NCBI GenBank assembly: GCA_958431815.1 | Contig: CAUASB010000009.1 | Span: 1-64,000 of the forward strand | DNA: 64,000 nucleotides | Origin: an uncultured Eggerthella sp. | Lineage (GTDB): Bacteria; Actinomycetota; Coriobacteriia; Coriobacteriales; Eggerthellaceae | Reading direction: 5' to 3' | Part shown: piece after piece, positions 15,542 through 23,991 of the stretch | How the letters are laid out: every line of letters starts with the position of its first letter | Numbering within the stretch: position 1 is the stretch's first letter | Notes under the pieces: generated by a model | Told to the model about the DNA's origin: nothing | Databases searched by the model: none | What the model saw: only the letters and a program-made list of their open reading frames with translations | Translations under genes and position numbers: made by a program

Positions 15542-18100
15542 TTACTGCGAATCGTTCGCTTCAAAAGCTTTAATGGTTTCCAGTTCCATAGGGTCGACCA
15601 GGACCTCACGTGGCTTCGAGCCGTTCGGGGGTCCAACGATGCCCTTTTCCTCAAGCAGGTCCATAATGCGACCCGCTCGCGAATAGCCAACACTGAGCCT
15701 GCGCTGCAGGTTCGACGTGGAACCCATACCCGAGGAAACCACAATCTCTGCAGCGTCCCAAACCAGCGGGTCGTCGGAACCAGAAGCAGTCCCACCAGAA
15801 CCATCAGGCATGGAATCGCCCAATGTGATGAGATTGGTCTTAAGAATATCATTGTGGTATTCGGGCTCGCCCTGTGACTTCAATTTCTCCACGACAGCAG
15901 AGATCTCGTCTTCAGAAACGAAGCAGCCCTGAATACGCTGAGGCTTGGCAAGTTCGGGCTTGGATAACAACAAGTCGCCCAGACCAATAAGGTTTTCGGC
16001 GCCCGGTGTGTCCAAGATAACGCGCGAGTCGATACCCGAGGCAACGTTGAAGGCAATGCGGTTCGTGATATTCGCTTTGATAAGGCCCGTGACCACATTG
16101 GTGGAAGGGCGTTGCGTTGCCACGATAAGATGGATGCCTGCCGCACGTGCCAACTGCGCCAGTCGGGAAATAGAGAACTCGACTTCCTTGCCCACGTTCA
16201 TCATCAAGTCGGCAAGCTCGTCGATGATGATCACGATATACGGCATTTCCTTGGCAGGCGCATCGTTTATCTCGAGGCCCTTTTGCGCTTTTGCGTTGTA
16301 CTGACCGATGTTGCGGGCGCCGATGCCGCTGAACACTTTCAGCCTGCGCTCCATTTCGGCTACCGCCCATGAAAGGGCGCTTGCCGCTTCACGTGCCTCC
16401 GTTACAACAGGAACATACAGATGCGGAATGCCGTTATAGGGCGTGAACTCAACGCGCTTTGGGTCGATCATGATCATACGCACCTCAGAAGGAGTAGCGC
16501 GCATGAGGATCGACATGATCATGCCGTTGATGGCCACCGACTTACCCGAACCCGTGGTACCGCCGATAAGCAGGTGCGGCATGGTTGCCAAATTGCTTAC
16601 GATGCTCTCGCCTTCAACATCTTTGCCGATGGCGATTTGAAGCGGCCCCTCGGGGGCATCCTTCAGCACGTCGCCCAAGAACACTGTTTCGCGTTTCTTG
16701 TTGGGAACTTCGATGCCCACATAATTCGTACCAGGAATTGGAGCAAAAATGCGAACACCCGGCGCCGCAAGTGCCAATGCGATGTCGTCGGTAAGGTTTG
16801 AAACGCGATTCACGCGCACGCCCGAAGGCAGATCAACCTTGAACAAGGTAACAGTGGGGCCATGCACCCAGCCCACCACATCGGCGCCGACGCCGAAATC
16901 GGCAAGCGTTTCCTGCAACAGCATGCCCGTGGCACGAAGCGATGCTTCGCTTTCTTTTGTCACCGGAGTCTTCTCGGAGGTGTTCAGCAGACTCATGTCG
17001 GGCAGCTCGAAACCTTCCAAAGGCTCGGGCGTTGCCACATCGGACGCCTTCTTGCGCGCCGGTTTCATCACCTGCGTTGCTGCTGCGGAATTTGCTCCTA
17101 CGACCTCTGCCGGTTTGGGGCGGGAACCGAGCTTGCGCGTCATCTGCTTCGGAGCTGCGTTTTCGACACCAGAGGATGCGTTGGCAGACTCGAAGGCCAT
17201 GGTCTTCTGCGCCGCTTCACTGGCACGCTGGCCATTGGTTCGTCGGCTCTTCCTTGCAGGCTTTTCCGCAGCAGAAAGCACCTGCGTCTTCTCTGCAGAA
17301 CGGGCCGCTTTCGCCGAATTGATGACTTGCGTGGGGAAACGCGATTCGTCGACTTTGGTTGGGTCAAGGGCGTCGTCATCCTGCTTGCCCTTGCGTACGC
17401 GGGCAATAGACATCCAGGGCATATGGGCGAACCCATCGTCTTCCCCATCGAGCGATTCGGCTTTTCCGGAGGCACGTGAGCGAATCTTCTCAATAAGCGA
17501 GGAAACCGAAAAGCCGATGATGATAAGCGCAATGATGATAACGCCCACCATAAGGATCATCGAGACGGTGAGGCCAAACAATTCAAGGCCGGCCCAAGCG
17601 ATGCCACCGCCCACATAACCACCATGCGCCACCAAAAGCACTTGGATGAAAAGGCGGTTAGGGTCTTCTTCGGCACCAGGCGTGAACAGCGAGACGATGG
17701 TCAAAAACGCCAAGAACAGCAGACCGAACCCTATGGCAACGCGCGCGGGAACCATTTCGCGCTCAAACCGGATAAGCAAGGTCGCCGCCAAACCAACAAG
17801 CAAAAACGGCAGGACATAGGCACCGATGCCGAAACAGAAGCGCAGCCCCAAAGAAATAGCACCGGTAACCACGCCCTCGGAACCCAAGAAAACCATGGCG
17901 AACAAGGCGATGGAAACGACGATAAGACTCACTGCCGCAATGTCGCGCTTGGTGCGTTCATCGAGGATATGGCCATATGAAGGTTCGGGCGCAGGCTGCT
18001 GCGTGCGCTTGCCGCCAGACGCAAGCTTGCGGACCCCCTGCTGGGAGCCCGCCTTGCTTGATTGACCTTTGCTACGGCGTCCTGTTTGTTGAGATGCCAT
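15542..18100 (-). CDS. ftsK: FtsK/SpoIIIE family DNA translocase
   Basis: FtsK pumps chromosome ends through the closing septum and activates dimer resolution. The 852-residue protein has four to five membrane helices between residues 55 and 205, a low-complexity linker (about 205-370), and the motor with Walker A GGTTGSGKS (513-521) and Walker B IVIIIDELADLM. A C-terminal gamma winged helix (about 785-852, with SNLQRRLSVGYSRAGRIMDL) should read the KOPS polarity signals. The start at 18100 lies 63 bp after the RNase J stop. The linker repeats short Ala, Lys and Arg runs and looks disordered. Confidence 0.97.
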   Translation of the reverse strand: MASQQTGRRSKGQSSKAGSQQGVRKLASGGKRTQQPAPEPSYGHILDERTKRDIAAVSLIVVSIALFAMVFLGSEGVVTGAISLGLRFCFGIGAYVLPFLLVGLAATLLIRFEREMVPARVAIGFGLLFLAFLTIVSLFTPGAEEDPNRLFIQVLLVAHGGYVGGGIAWAGLELFGLTVSMILMVGVIIIALIIIGFSVSSLIEKIRSRASGKAESLDGEDDGFAHMPWMSIARVRKGKQDDDALDPTKVDESRFPTQVINSAKAARSAEKTQVLSAAEKPARKSRRTNGQRASEAAQKTMAFESANASSGVENAAPKQMTRKLGSRPKPAEVVGANSAAATQVMKPARKKASDVATPEPLEGFELPDMSLLNTSEKTPVTKESEASLRATGMLLQETLADFGVGADVVGWVHGPTVTLFKVDLPSGVRVNRVSNLTDDIALALAAPGVRIFAPIPGTNYVGIEVPNKKRETVFLGDVLKDAPEGPLQIAIGKDVEGESIVSNLATMPHLLIGGTTGSGKSVAINGMIMSILMRATPSEVRMIMIDPKRVEFTPYNGIPHLYVPVVTEAREAASALSWAVAEMERRLKVFSGIGARNIGQYNAKAQKGLEINDAPAKEMPYIVIIIDELADLMMNVGKEVEFSISRLAQLARAAGIHLIVATQRPSTNVVTGLIKANITNRIAFNVASGIDSRVILDTPGAENLIGLGDLLLSKPELAKPQRIQGCFVSEDEISAVVEKLKSQGEPEYHNDILKTNLITLGDSMPDGSGGTASGSDDPLVWDAAEIVVSSGMGSTSNLQRRLSVGYSRAGRIMDLLEEKGIVGPPNGSKPREVLVDPMELETIKAFEANDSQ

Positions 18101-18163
18101 TCGAAACCTTTCGTGCGTTTACCGTGTGTTTCGTTTCGCGTTGGGCCCTAAGGCCTGGAATCT

Positions 18164-20059
18164 CTAGACCTCAAGGATGTTGATAACCACCAGGGGGCGC
18201 TGGTTGGTTCGCTCCCACAGAATGGAGAGCAATGCGCTTCGTGCAGCGCGTTTGACGGCGCGAGTTTCCTCGCCCTTCGAAAGCGAACGCTTCAAGGCGC
18301 TGGACACTGCGTTGCGCACCGCATCAACGAACTGAGGCTCATCGCCGCCAGGGATACCGTGCATTTCAACCTGCACGTTGCCCACCATCTCGTGAGCGTC
18401 GCCCTTCTTCGTTACTGCGCAGGCGATAACGGCTACGCCCTGCGAACCGAGGTTGGTACGCTCGTTCAGCACGAACTCAGACGTATCGCCAACACTCAGG
18501 CCGTCAACAAGGATAATGCCGCTGGGAACAGGCTTGCCACGGCGCACGCCCTTCGAGGTAAGCTCAAGCGATTCACCGTTTTCGCAGATGAAGATGTTCT
18601 TACGAGCCACGCCGGTAGCTTCTGCCAAGGCAGCATGAGCACGCAGATGCGTAGCTTCACCGTGAACCGGCATGAAGTACTTCGGCTGAACGATGGAAAG
18701 AACAAGCTTCAGTTCCTCTGCGGAGGCATGACCGGACACATGAACGCGTGCACGACTCTTGTCGTATACATCTGCACCGATCTTTGCGAGATCGTTCGTA
18801 ACCTTCGTGACGGCCTTTTCGTTGCCAGGAACAGGCGTAGCGGAAATGATTACCGTATCGCCTTCTTCGACCGTGATGGTTTTATGGTTGTCGCCTGCAA
18901 TACGCGCCAAAGCGGAAAGCGGCTCGCCCTGAGAACCCGTGCACATAACCACGTAGGAATCAGAGGGCATGCCACGCAAATCGTAAGCATCGATAATGTC
19001 TTTATCGGCGATTTTCAGATATCCCAAGCGACGGGCAATATCGGTGTTCTGAACCATGGAACGACCCGTGACCGCAACCTTGCGTCCGTTGCGCACCGCT
19101 GCATCGCAGATTTGCTGCATACGGTGGATATGGGATGCAAACGAAGCAACGATAACGCGGCCCTTTGCATTCGAGATGATAGAATCGAGCACTTTGCCAA
19201 CCTCAGCTTCAGAAGGCGTGAAGTTGGGGTTGGTAGCGTTCGTGGAGTCGGACATCATCAAATCGACGCCTTCCTCGCTGAAACGGGAAAGTGCACCGAA
19301 GTCAGTGCGAACACCGTCGATAGGAGTCTGATCAAGCTTGAAGTCGCCCGTGTGCAGCACGTTGCCGGCAGGAGTGCGGAAGAACACGCCAACAGCGCCA
19401 GGGATGGAGTGATTCACCGAGAAGAACTCAGCTGTGATGCAACCCAGCTTGATCTGCTGGCCAGGCTTGATTTCGCACAGCTTGGCATTCTTGATCTTAT
19501 GCTCTTTAAGCTTTCCTTCGATAAGACCCAGCGTGAGCTTGGTTGCGTAAATGGGTACCTTGCGGTCCAGGTCCTTCAAAAGATACGGCAACGAACCCGT
19601 ATGGTCTTCGTGACCATGCGTGATCACGATGCCACGGAGCTTGTCGGCGTTTTCAAGCACGTACGAATAATCGGGCAGGATAAGATCGACGCCAGGGTGA
19701 TTGTCGTCCGGGAACATCAAACCGGCATCGTCAAGTACCATGTCGTTGCCACATTCGAACGCCGTCATGTTCTTGCCGATGGCATCAAGGCCGCCAAGAG
19801 GAATGATGCGCAGCTTGGCCTTCGGGTCGCGCTGCTTGTTGTGGTTATGGTTGTGCTGGCCGCCCTTCTTGCCGCGGCCATTGCCCTGGTGATGGGACTT
19901 CTTGCCCTGACCCTGCTGCTTTTCCTTGCCGTTCTTCTCGGATTCTCCGTCGAACTTGGAAAGTTTAGGGCGCTCTACCTCGAGGTGAACGTGCTTCACC
20001 GATTCGGTTGCCTGGGGTTTACCCTGAGTATCTCGAGAATCGTTAGTTTCTTCAGCCAT
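18164..20059 (-). CDS. rnj: RNase J, 5'-3' exo- and endoribonuclease
   Basis: RNase J degrades and matures RNA from the 5' end. The core (about 80-631) is a metallo-beta-lactamase/beta-CASP fold with the metal motif THGHEDHTG (147-155), the ASFASHIHRMQQ and CTGSQGEP blocks, and the HVSGHA motif. An N-terminal extension of about 80 residues is rich in Lys, Gln, Gly and His, for example the run GQHNHNHNKQRD. The ATG at 20059 follows AAAGGA; a frame five residues longer starts at 20074 without a ribosome site. No second RNase J is seen. Together with RNase Y and PNPase it gives this window three main decay enzymes. Confidence 0.96.
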   Translation of the reverse strand: MAEETNDSRDTQGKPQATESVKHVHLEVERPKLSKFDGESEKNGKEKQQGQGKKSHHQGNGRGKKGGQHNHNHNKQRDPKAKLRIIPLGGLDAIGKNMTAFECGNDMVLDDAGLMFPDDNHPGVDLILPDYSYVLENADKLRGIVITHGHEDHTGSLPYLLKDLDRKVPIYATKLTLGLIEGKLKEHKIKNAKLCEIKPGQQIKLGCITAEFFSVNHSIPGAVGVFFRTPAGNVLHTGDFKLDQTPIDGVRTDFGALSRFSEEGVDLMMSDSTNATNPNFTPSEAEVGKVLDSIISNAKGRVIVASFASHIHRMQQICDAAVRNGRKVAVTGRSMVQNTDIARRLGYLKIADKDIIDAYDLRGMPSDSYVVMCTGSQGEPLSALARIAGDNHKTITVEEGDTVIISATPVPGNEKAVTKVTNDLAKIGADVYDKSRARVHVSGHASAEELKLVLSIVQPKYFMPVHGEATHLRAHAALAEATGVARKNIFICENGESLELTSKGVRRGKPVPSGIILVDGLSVGDTSEFVLNERTNLGSQGVAVIACAVTKKGDAHEMVGNVQVEMHGIPGGDEPQFVDAVRNAVSSALKRSLSKGEETRAVKRAARSALLSILWERTNQRPLVVINILEV

Positions 20060-20369
20060 GTAATTCCTTTTCATTCTGCATTTTTACTTTATTTATCTGA
20101 TGCGGCCTAGATCACCTAGCAAGAACTGGGCCCATCGAACAGACAAGAGTGCGCATAGAGAGCGCATACATTAACCAAACTATAATAGCGTTATGGAAAG
20201 GTATTAGCCATCCATTCACGAATTCTTCCCTATCCTGTTGGCGATTCGGAATGTTGTGAGACAGATTAAAAAGAGAAAGCGGAATTAAACAGCCATGGCA
20301 ACGGCTCGCTATGACTCGCTATCACGCGGTTGGAGCAAGGCGAATATAATGCACCACGACTCCGCGCCG
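20060..20369. other. Intergenic region between dapA and RNase J, largely featureless
   Basis: About 310 bp without a credible gene or RNA. On the minus strand a TATTAT or TATAGT -10-like sequence lies at about 20179-20187, roughly 120 bp before the RNase J start, but no convincing -35 accompanies it. A short imperfect direct repeat (TCGCTATGAC / TCGCTATCAC) is near 20308-20325. It probably contains the RNase J promoter and a long leader. Confidence 0.4.
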
Positions 20370-20407
20370 AAAAAAAAGAAAAGAGGCAGGGCCGAAACCC
20401 TACCTCT
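20370..20407 (-). terminator. Intrinsic terminator after dapA
   Basis: A 10-bp stem with one mismatch (20382-20391 with 20398-20407) is followed on the minus strand by UUUCUUUUUUU. Confidence 0.85.
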
Positions 20408-20440
20408 TCGATAAACCGGTATGCGCGTACTGGTGCTGGA

Positions 20441-21343
20441 TTAGTCCAGAACTCCAACTTCGCGCATTACCTGAGCCAAATGAGCCGACTGCTCGGGCGT
20501 TGCGTTTACCAAAGGCAGACGCACGCCACCGACATTGAAGCCCGTCAGGTTCAGCGCTTCCTTGACCATGATGGGGTTCGCGGTAACAAACAGCTCGTTC
20601 ATCAGGGGAAGCAGCTTTTCATTTGCCTTGGCTGCTTCGTCGAACTTCCCTTCAGCACACAAAGTGGTGATTTCCTTCATGCGGGCAGGGGCAACGTTGC
20701 CCGTGGTGGAGATAACGCCTGCAGCGCCGATCTTCATCATGTCATAGGTAAGGGAGTCGTCGCCGGAATACACATCGAAGCCTTCAGGGGCATTGTTGAT
20801 GATTTCCGCCACCTGCTTCAGGTCGCCAGAGGCCTCCTTCACGGCAACGATGTTCTCGCAGTCGTTGGCAAGGTGCAACGTGGTTTCCGGCAGCATATTG
20901 ATGCCGGTACGACCAGGAATGTTGTACAGGATAATGGGCAGATCGACCGCATCGGCAATGGTCTTAAAGTGTTGGTACAGGCCCTCTTGCGGAGGCTTGT
21001 TGTAGTAGGGAACCACCAGCATGAAGGCGTCTACCCCAAGCTTCTGCACGTCACGTGCGAAATCAACGGTATCAGCGGTGCAGTTATCGCCCACATTCGC
21101 GATGATAGGCACTTCGCCTTTTACTTCGGAGACAACAGCCTCGAAAAGCTTCATCTTCTGAGGGTAGAACACCGTGGGGCTTTCGCCTGTGGTGCCGTTG
21201 ATGATAAGGGCATCGCTTCCGCCATCAACGAGGCGGCGAGCCAAAGCACGAACCTGGTCAAGGTTAAGCTCAAGATTCTCGTCGAATGGGGTAACCATTG
21301 CGGGAATCATGCGACCAAAGCGTGGCTCTTTTGCGGCGGTCAT
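20441..21343 (-). CDS. dapA: DapA, 4-hydroxy-tetrahydrodipicolinate synthase
   Basis: DapA condenses pyruvate with aspartate semialdehyde, the first committed step to diaminopimelate and lysine. The 300-residue TIM barrel shows the GTTGE substrate motif (50-54), Tyr140 in YNIPGRTG and the Schiff-base Lys169 in IVAVKEASGD. The ATG at 21343 follows AAGGAG; nine extra in-frame residues upstream are unlikely. It lies 56 bp after dapB, so the pair is probably one operon. Confidence 0.97.
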   Translation of the reverse strand: MTAAKEPRFGRMIPAMVTPFDENLELNLDQVRALARRLVDGGSDALIINGTTGESPTVFYPQKMKLFEAVVSEVKGEVPIIANVGDNCTADTVDFARDVQKLGVDAFMLVVPYYNKPPQEGLYQHFKTIADAVDLPIILYNIPGRTGINMLPETTLHLANDCENIVAVKEASGDLKQVAEIINNAPEGFDVYSGDDSLTYDMMKIGAAGVISTTGNVAPARMKEITTLCAEGKFDEAAKANEKLLPLMNELFVTANPIMVKEALNLTGFNVGGVRLPLVNATPEQSAHLAQVMREVGVLD

Positions 21344-21399
21344 GGGTAACTCCTTCTTTTGCTTATTCAACGTGGCTCATTATTGCATGATGGTAGGCA

Positions 21400-22164
21400 C
21401 TATGCCATGAAGTTTTCCAAACCAACAATCAAGCCGTCGCATTTGCCTACCGAACGGATGCCCAGAAGAACACCGGGCATGTAAGAAGTGCGATCCCAGG
21501 AATCATGACGGATAGTCAGCGTCTGGCCCATGGAACCGAACACCACTTCCTGGCTTGCAACATAGCCCATGGAACGCACCGAGTGCACCGGCACGCCTTC
21601 GACCAGGGAACCACGAGCTCCTTCACATCCTTCGATTTCGGTTTCTTTGCCGGGAGCCTTGCTCTCGAAGTCACGGGCGCGCGCGATGATCTGGGCGGTG
21701 CGAACAGCGGTACCGCTTGGAGCGTCCTTCTTGTTGCAATGGTGGAATTCCATCACCTCGGCTTCGGGGAAATACGGTGCGGCAGCCTTGGCGAATTCCA
21801 TCATCAGAACAGCACCTGTGGTGAAATTGGGTGCATAGAACAGGCAGGTGCCGGGCTTTGCGCTTGCGGCGAGCTTGTTCAGCGTTTCATCGTTCATGCC
21901 GGTCGTACCAACAACGCAGTCAACGCCTGCGGGCAAAGCGACGGCTAGGGTCTGCGCAACAACGCTTGGTTGGGTAAAGTCGACCAAAACATCGAACTTA
22001 GCACCTTCAAGCGCCTCTTCGATAGACTTGAAAGTGGCGAACGGAGCTTCCCCACCGAACGGATCGATACCGCAGGTTACTTCCATATCGTCAGCGGCAG
22101 TTACCGCGTCTACCACGGCAGAGCCCATGCGGCCAGCATAGCCGGCAACAGCAACAGAAATCAT
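21400..22164 (-). CDS. dapB: DapB, 4-hydroxy-tetrahydrodipicolinate reductase
   Basis: DapB reduces the DapA product with NAD(P)H. The 254-residue protein begins MISVAVAGYAGRMGS, a nucleotide-binding GxxGxxG motif, and has the catalytic EFHHCNKKDAPSGTA block typical of DapB. The ATG at 22164 follows AAGGAG; a frame extending to 22308 is rejected because the added part has no family resemblance and overlaps the terminator of the previous gene. dapB precedes dapA. Confidence 0.97.
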   Translation of the reverse strand: MISVAVAGYAGRMGSAVVDAVTAADDMEVTCGIDPFGGEAPFATFKSIEEALEGAKFDVLVDFTQPSVVAQTLAVALPAGVDCVVGTTGMNDETLNKLAASAKPGTCLFYAPNFTTGAVLMMEFAKAAAPYFPEAEVMEFHHCNKKDAPSGTAVRTAQIIARARDFESKAPGKETEIEGCEGARGSLVEGVPVHSVRSMGYVASQEVVFGSMGQTLTIRHDSWDRTSYMPGVLLGIRSVGKCDGLIVGLENFMA

Positions 22165-22270
22165 GAATACTCCTTGATTAACAACCCCGTAGGGTGAACA
22201 AACTCTTTCAACTATACGACAACATTGATTCAGGGGCGTTACGTAAACGCACCTAGCCCCACGAAGCCAC

Positions 22271-22303
22271 AAAACAGCCAGCAAAGGCATTCCATGCTGG
22301 CTG
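22271..22303 (-). terminator. Intrinsic terminator after the M16 peptidase gene
   Basis: CAGCCAGCA (22275-22283) and TGCTGGCTG (22295-22303) form a 9-bp stem with an 11-nt loop, followed on the minus strand by UUUUG. Confidence 0.75.
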
Positions 22304-22325
22304 CTCACTGTGGTAGCGCAAGAAG

Positions 22326-23582
22326 CTAGCGGACCAGCTCCGACAGTTCTTCTTGCGAATAGGGGGAAATAACCGCGATGGCAGGTTCGGCAGTAAGAAG
22401 CTCTTGCGCCAAATCAAGCACCTGCTGCTTCGTGACCGAACGATACCCTTCCGTTTGCTCTTCGGGCGAAGTTTGCGGCAATCCCAAAGTTTCGCGCTTG
22501 CCCAAGCGAACCATATGCGAGTTCGTCGATTCAAGGCCCAACAGCAATTGGCCGCAAATCAAGTCGATGTTGCGGGAAAGCTCGTCGTCGGAAACGTAGT
22601 CTTGCGCAATAGCGTCCAGCTCGGCACGGATGAGCTTTGCGACCTCTTGCACGTTGGAGGGTCGTGTACCAGCGTAGATGCACCACTGTCCCACACCTTG
22701 GTAGCCTGCCTGCATGGCATAGATCGAATACACCAAGCCGCGCTTTTCACGTACTTCTTGGAACAGGCGCGAGGACATAGAGCCACCTAAAATCGTGGTA
22801 AGAACCGTGGCAACATAACGGCGGTCATCGCCAAGGGGTAGCCAAGGAACACCGTAAACGATATGAGCTTGCTCAATATCGCGCTTTTGGCTGAACAGGC
22901 CCGACGCAAATTCCGGACGCAGGAGTTGACGCTTTTCCTTAACGCCTGAGCGCATAGGGGCGAACAAACGCTTCGCCAAAGCCACCAGCACATCATGATC
23001 AACGTTGCCAGCCGCCGCCAACGTAAGGTTGCCGGCGTGATAATGCTGCTGATGGAACGCTGCACAATCGGCATGCTCGTAGCTGCCAACGCGCTCACGT
23101 GTACCAAGAACTGGCAAGCCAACGGGATGGTTAGGCAAATTGCGCTGCGAGTACAACTCGTACACATAGTCGTCGGGCGTATCCTCCGAACGAGCAATTT
23201 CCTCGATCACTACTTCACGTTCAGTATCGATGGCGTCTTGGGTGAACGTAGACTCAATCACCATTTCAGCCAAAACCGAAAGAGCATCTTCGAGCTTATC
23301 GTCAACGAAACGTGCGTAATAGCAGGTATATTCCTTGGCAGTGAAAGCATTGAGCTCGGCACCCAAACGATCGAAATGCATGGAAATGTCAAGAGGGCCC
23401 TTTGTAGGCGTGCCCTTGAACATCATGTGCTCCATGAAGTGGGTAAGACCGGCCTGATCAGGACGTTCGTCGCGTGAGCCAACGTTGAACCAAAGGCCCA
23501 GGGAAACAGAACGAACATCGGGCATGGTGCGGCTTATGACCGTCATGCCGTTGTCGAGTACAGTTTTACGTTGTTGGCTCAT
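22326..23582 (-). CDS. M16 family zinc peptidase (processing-peptidase-like)
   Basis: The 418-residue protein has the inverted zinc motif HFMEH (48-52) and the downstream metal-ligand glutamate region near 128. It ends in a typical M16 C-terminal domain (REKRGLVYSIYAMQAGYQ). Family members resemble Bacillus YmxG/MlpA, which lies beside pnp and rpsO there; the same neighbourhood (rpsO, pnp, M16) occurs here. The substrate is unknown. The ATG at 23582 is preferred to an upstream start because GGAAGGG precedes it and homologous sequence begins there. Confidence 0.93.
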   Translation of the reverse strand: MSQQRKTVLDNGMTVISRTMPDVRSVSLGLWFNVGSRDERPDQAGLTHFMEHMMFKGTPTKGPLDISMHFDRLGAELNAFTAKEYTCYYARFVDDKLEDALSVLAEMVIESTFTQDAIDTEREVVIEEIARSEDTPDDYVYELYSQRNLPNHPVGLPVLGTRERVGSYEHADCAAFHQQHYHAGNLTLAAAGNVDHDVLVALAKRLFAPMRSGVKEKRQLLRPEFASGLFSQKRDIEQAHIVYGVPWLPLGDDRRYVATVLTTILGGSMSSRLFQEVREKRGLVYSIYAMQAGYQGVGQWCIYAGTRPSNVQEVAKLIRAELDAIAQDYVSDDELSRNIDLICGQLLLGLESTNSHMVRLGKRETLGLPQTSPEEQTEGYRSVTKQQVLDLAQELLTAEPAIAVISPYSQEELSELVR

Positions 23583-23605
23583 GCGCAACCAACCCTTCCT
23601 GCATG

Positions 23606-23851
23606 TTACGCGTTGATGCTTTCTTTCAGTGCCTTTGCCAACTGGTCGGGGCAGCTGGTTTTGCGGGGACCGCACTTGATGCCCTCGAGCTTGGCAATAA
23701 CCTCTTCAACAGGCATGCCTTCCACCAGCGCGGCAACGCCCTGGGTATTGCCGTTGCAGCCGCCCTGGAAGGCAACGTTGGTTACCTTCCCATCAACAAT
23801 GTCGAAGTTGATGGCTTTGGAGCAAGTGCCCCGCGTAATGTATGTGCTCAT
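23606..23851 (-). CDS. Small TSCPD-domain protein
   Basis: The 81-residue protein is a stand-alone TSCPD domain: GTCSKAINFDIVDGK, GGCNGNTQGVAALVEGM and the defining KCGPRKTSCPDQLAKAL. Four cysteines (near positions 10, 32, 60 and 67) may bind metal. The domain is best known from the end of B12-dependent ribonucleotide reductases; small free versions occur in Firmicutes and Actinobacteria and have no firm function. The ATG at 23851 follows AGAGGTG. It lies between pnp and the M16 peptidase, 23 bp before the latter, and both are probably co-transcribed. Confidence 0.9.
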   Translation of the reverse strand: MSTYITRGTCSKAINFDIVDGKVTNVAFQGGCNGNTQGVAALVEGMPVEEVIAKLEGIKCGPRKTSCPDQLAKALKESINA

Positions 23852-23869
23852 GTAACACCTCTTCTTCAA

Positions 23870-23906
23870 AGAAAGCCCCCTGCCCCATTTTCGGGTCAGG
23901 GGGCTT
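23870..23906 (-). terminator. Terminator after pnp
   Basis: AAGCCCCCTG (23873-23882) pairs with CAGGGGGCTT (23897-23906) around a 14-nt loop and is followed on the minus strand by UUCUUUG. The U-tract is interrupted. Confidence 0.7.
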
Positions 23907-23928
23907 ATGGGAGTCAGCTAACGGACTA

Positions 23929-23965
23929 GCTCGCTGGCTCACCTTCGGAAAGCAAGCCAGCGAGC
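23929..23965 (-). repeat. Perfect 11-bp hairpin between pnp stop and its terminator
   Basis: GCTCGCTGGCT (23929-23939) and AGCCAGCGAGC (23955-23965) are perfectly complementary around a 15-nt loop containing CCTTCGG. No U-tract follows on either strand. It may stabilise the 3' end of the pnp transcript. Confidence 0.55.
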
Positions 23966-23991
23966 CGGACAACATGCCGAAACGCTAAAGC

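Noticed and set aside
18359..20110. Long plus-strand open frame opposite RNase J
   Set aside because: It mirrors the codon structure of RNase J in the opposite strand and has no recognisable domain.
20060..20440. Possible RNA gene in the RNase J/dapA gap
   Set aside because: No tRNA-like T-arm, conserved RNA motif or long stable fold was seen apart from the dapA terminator.
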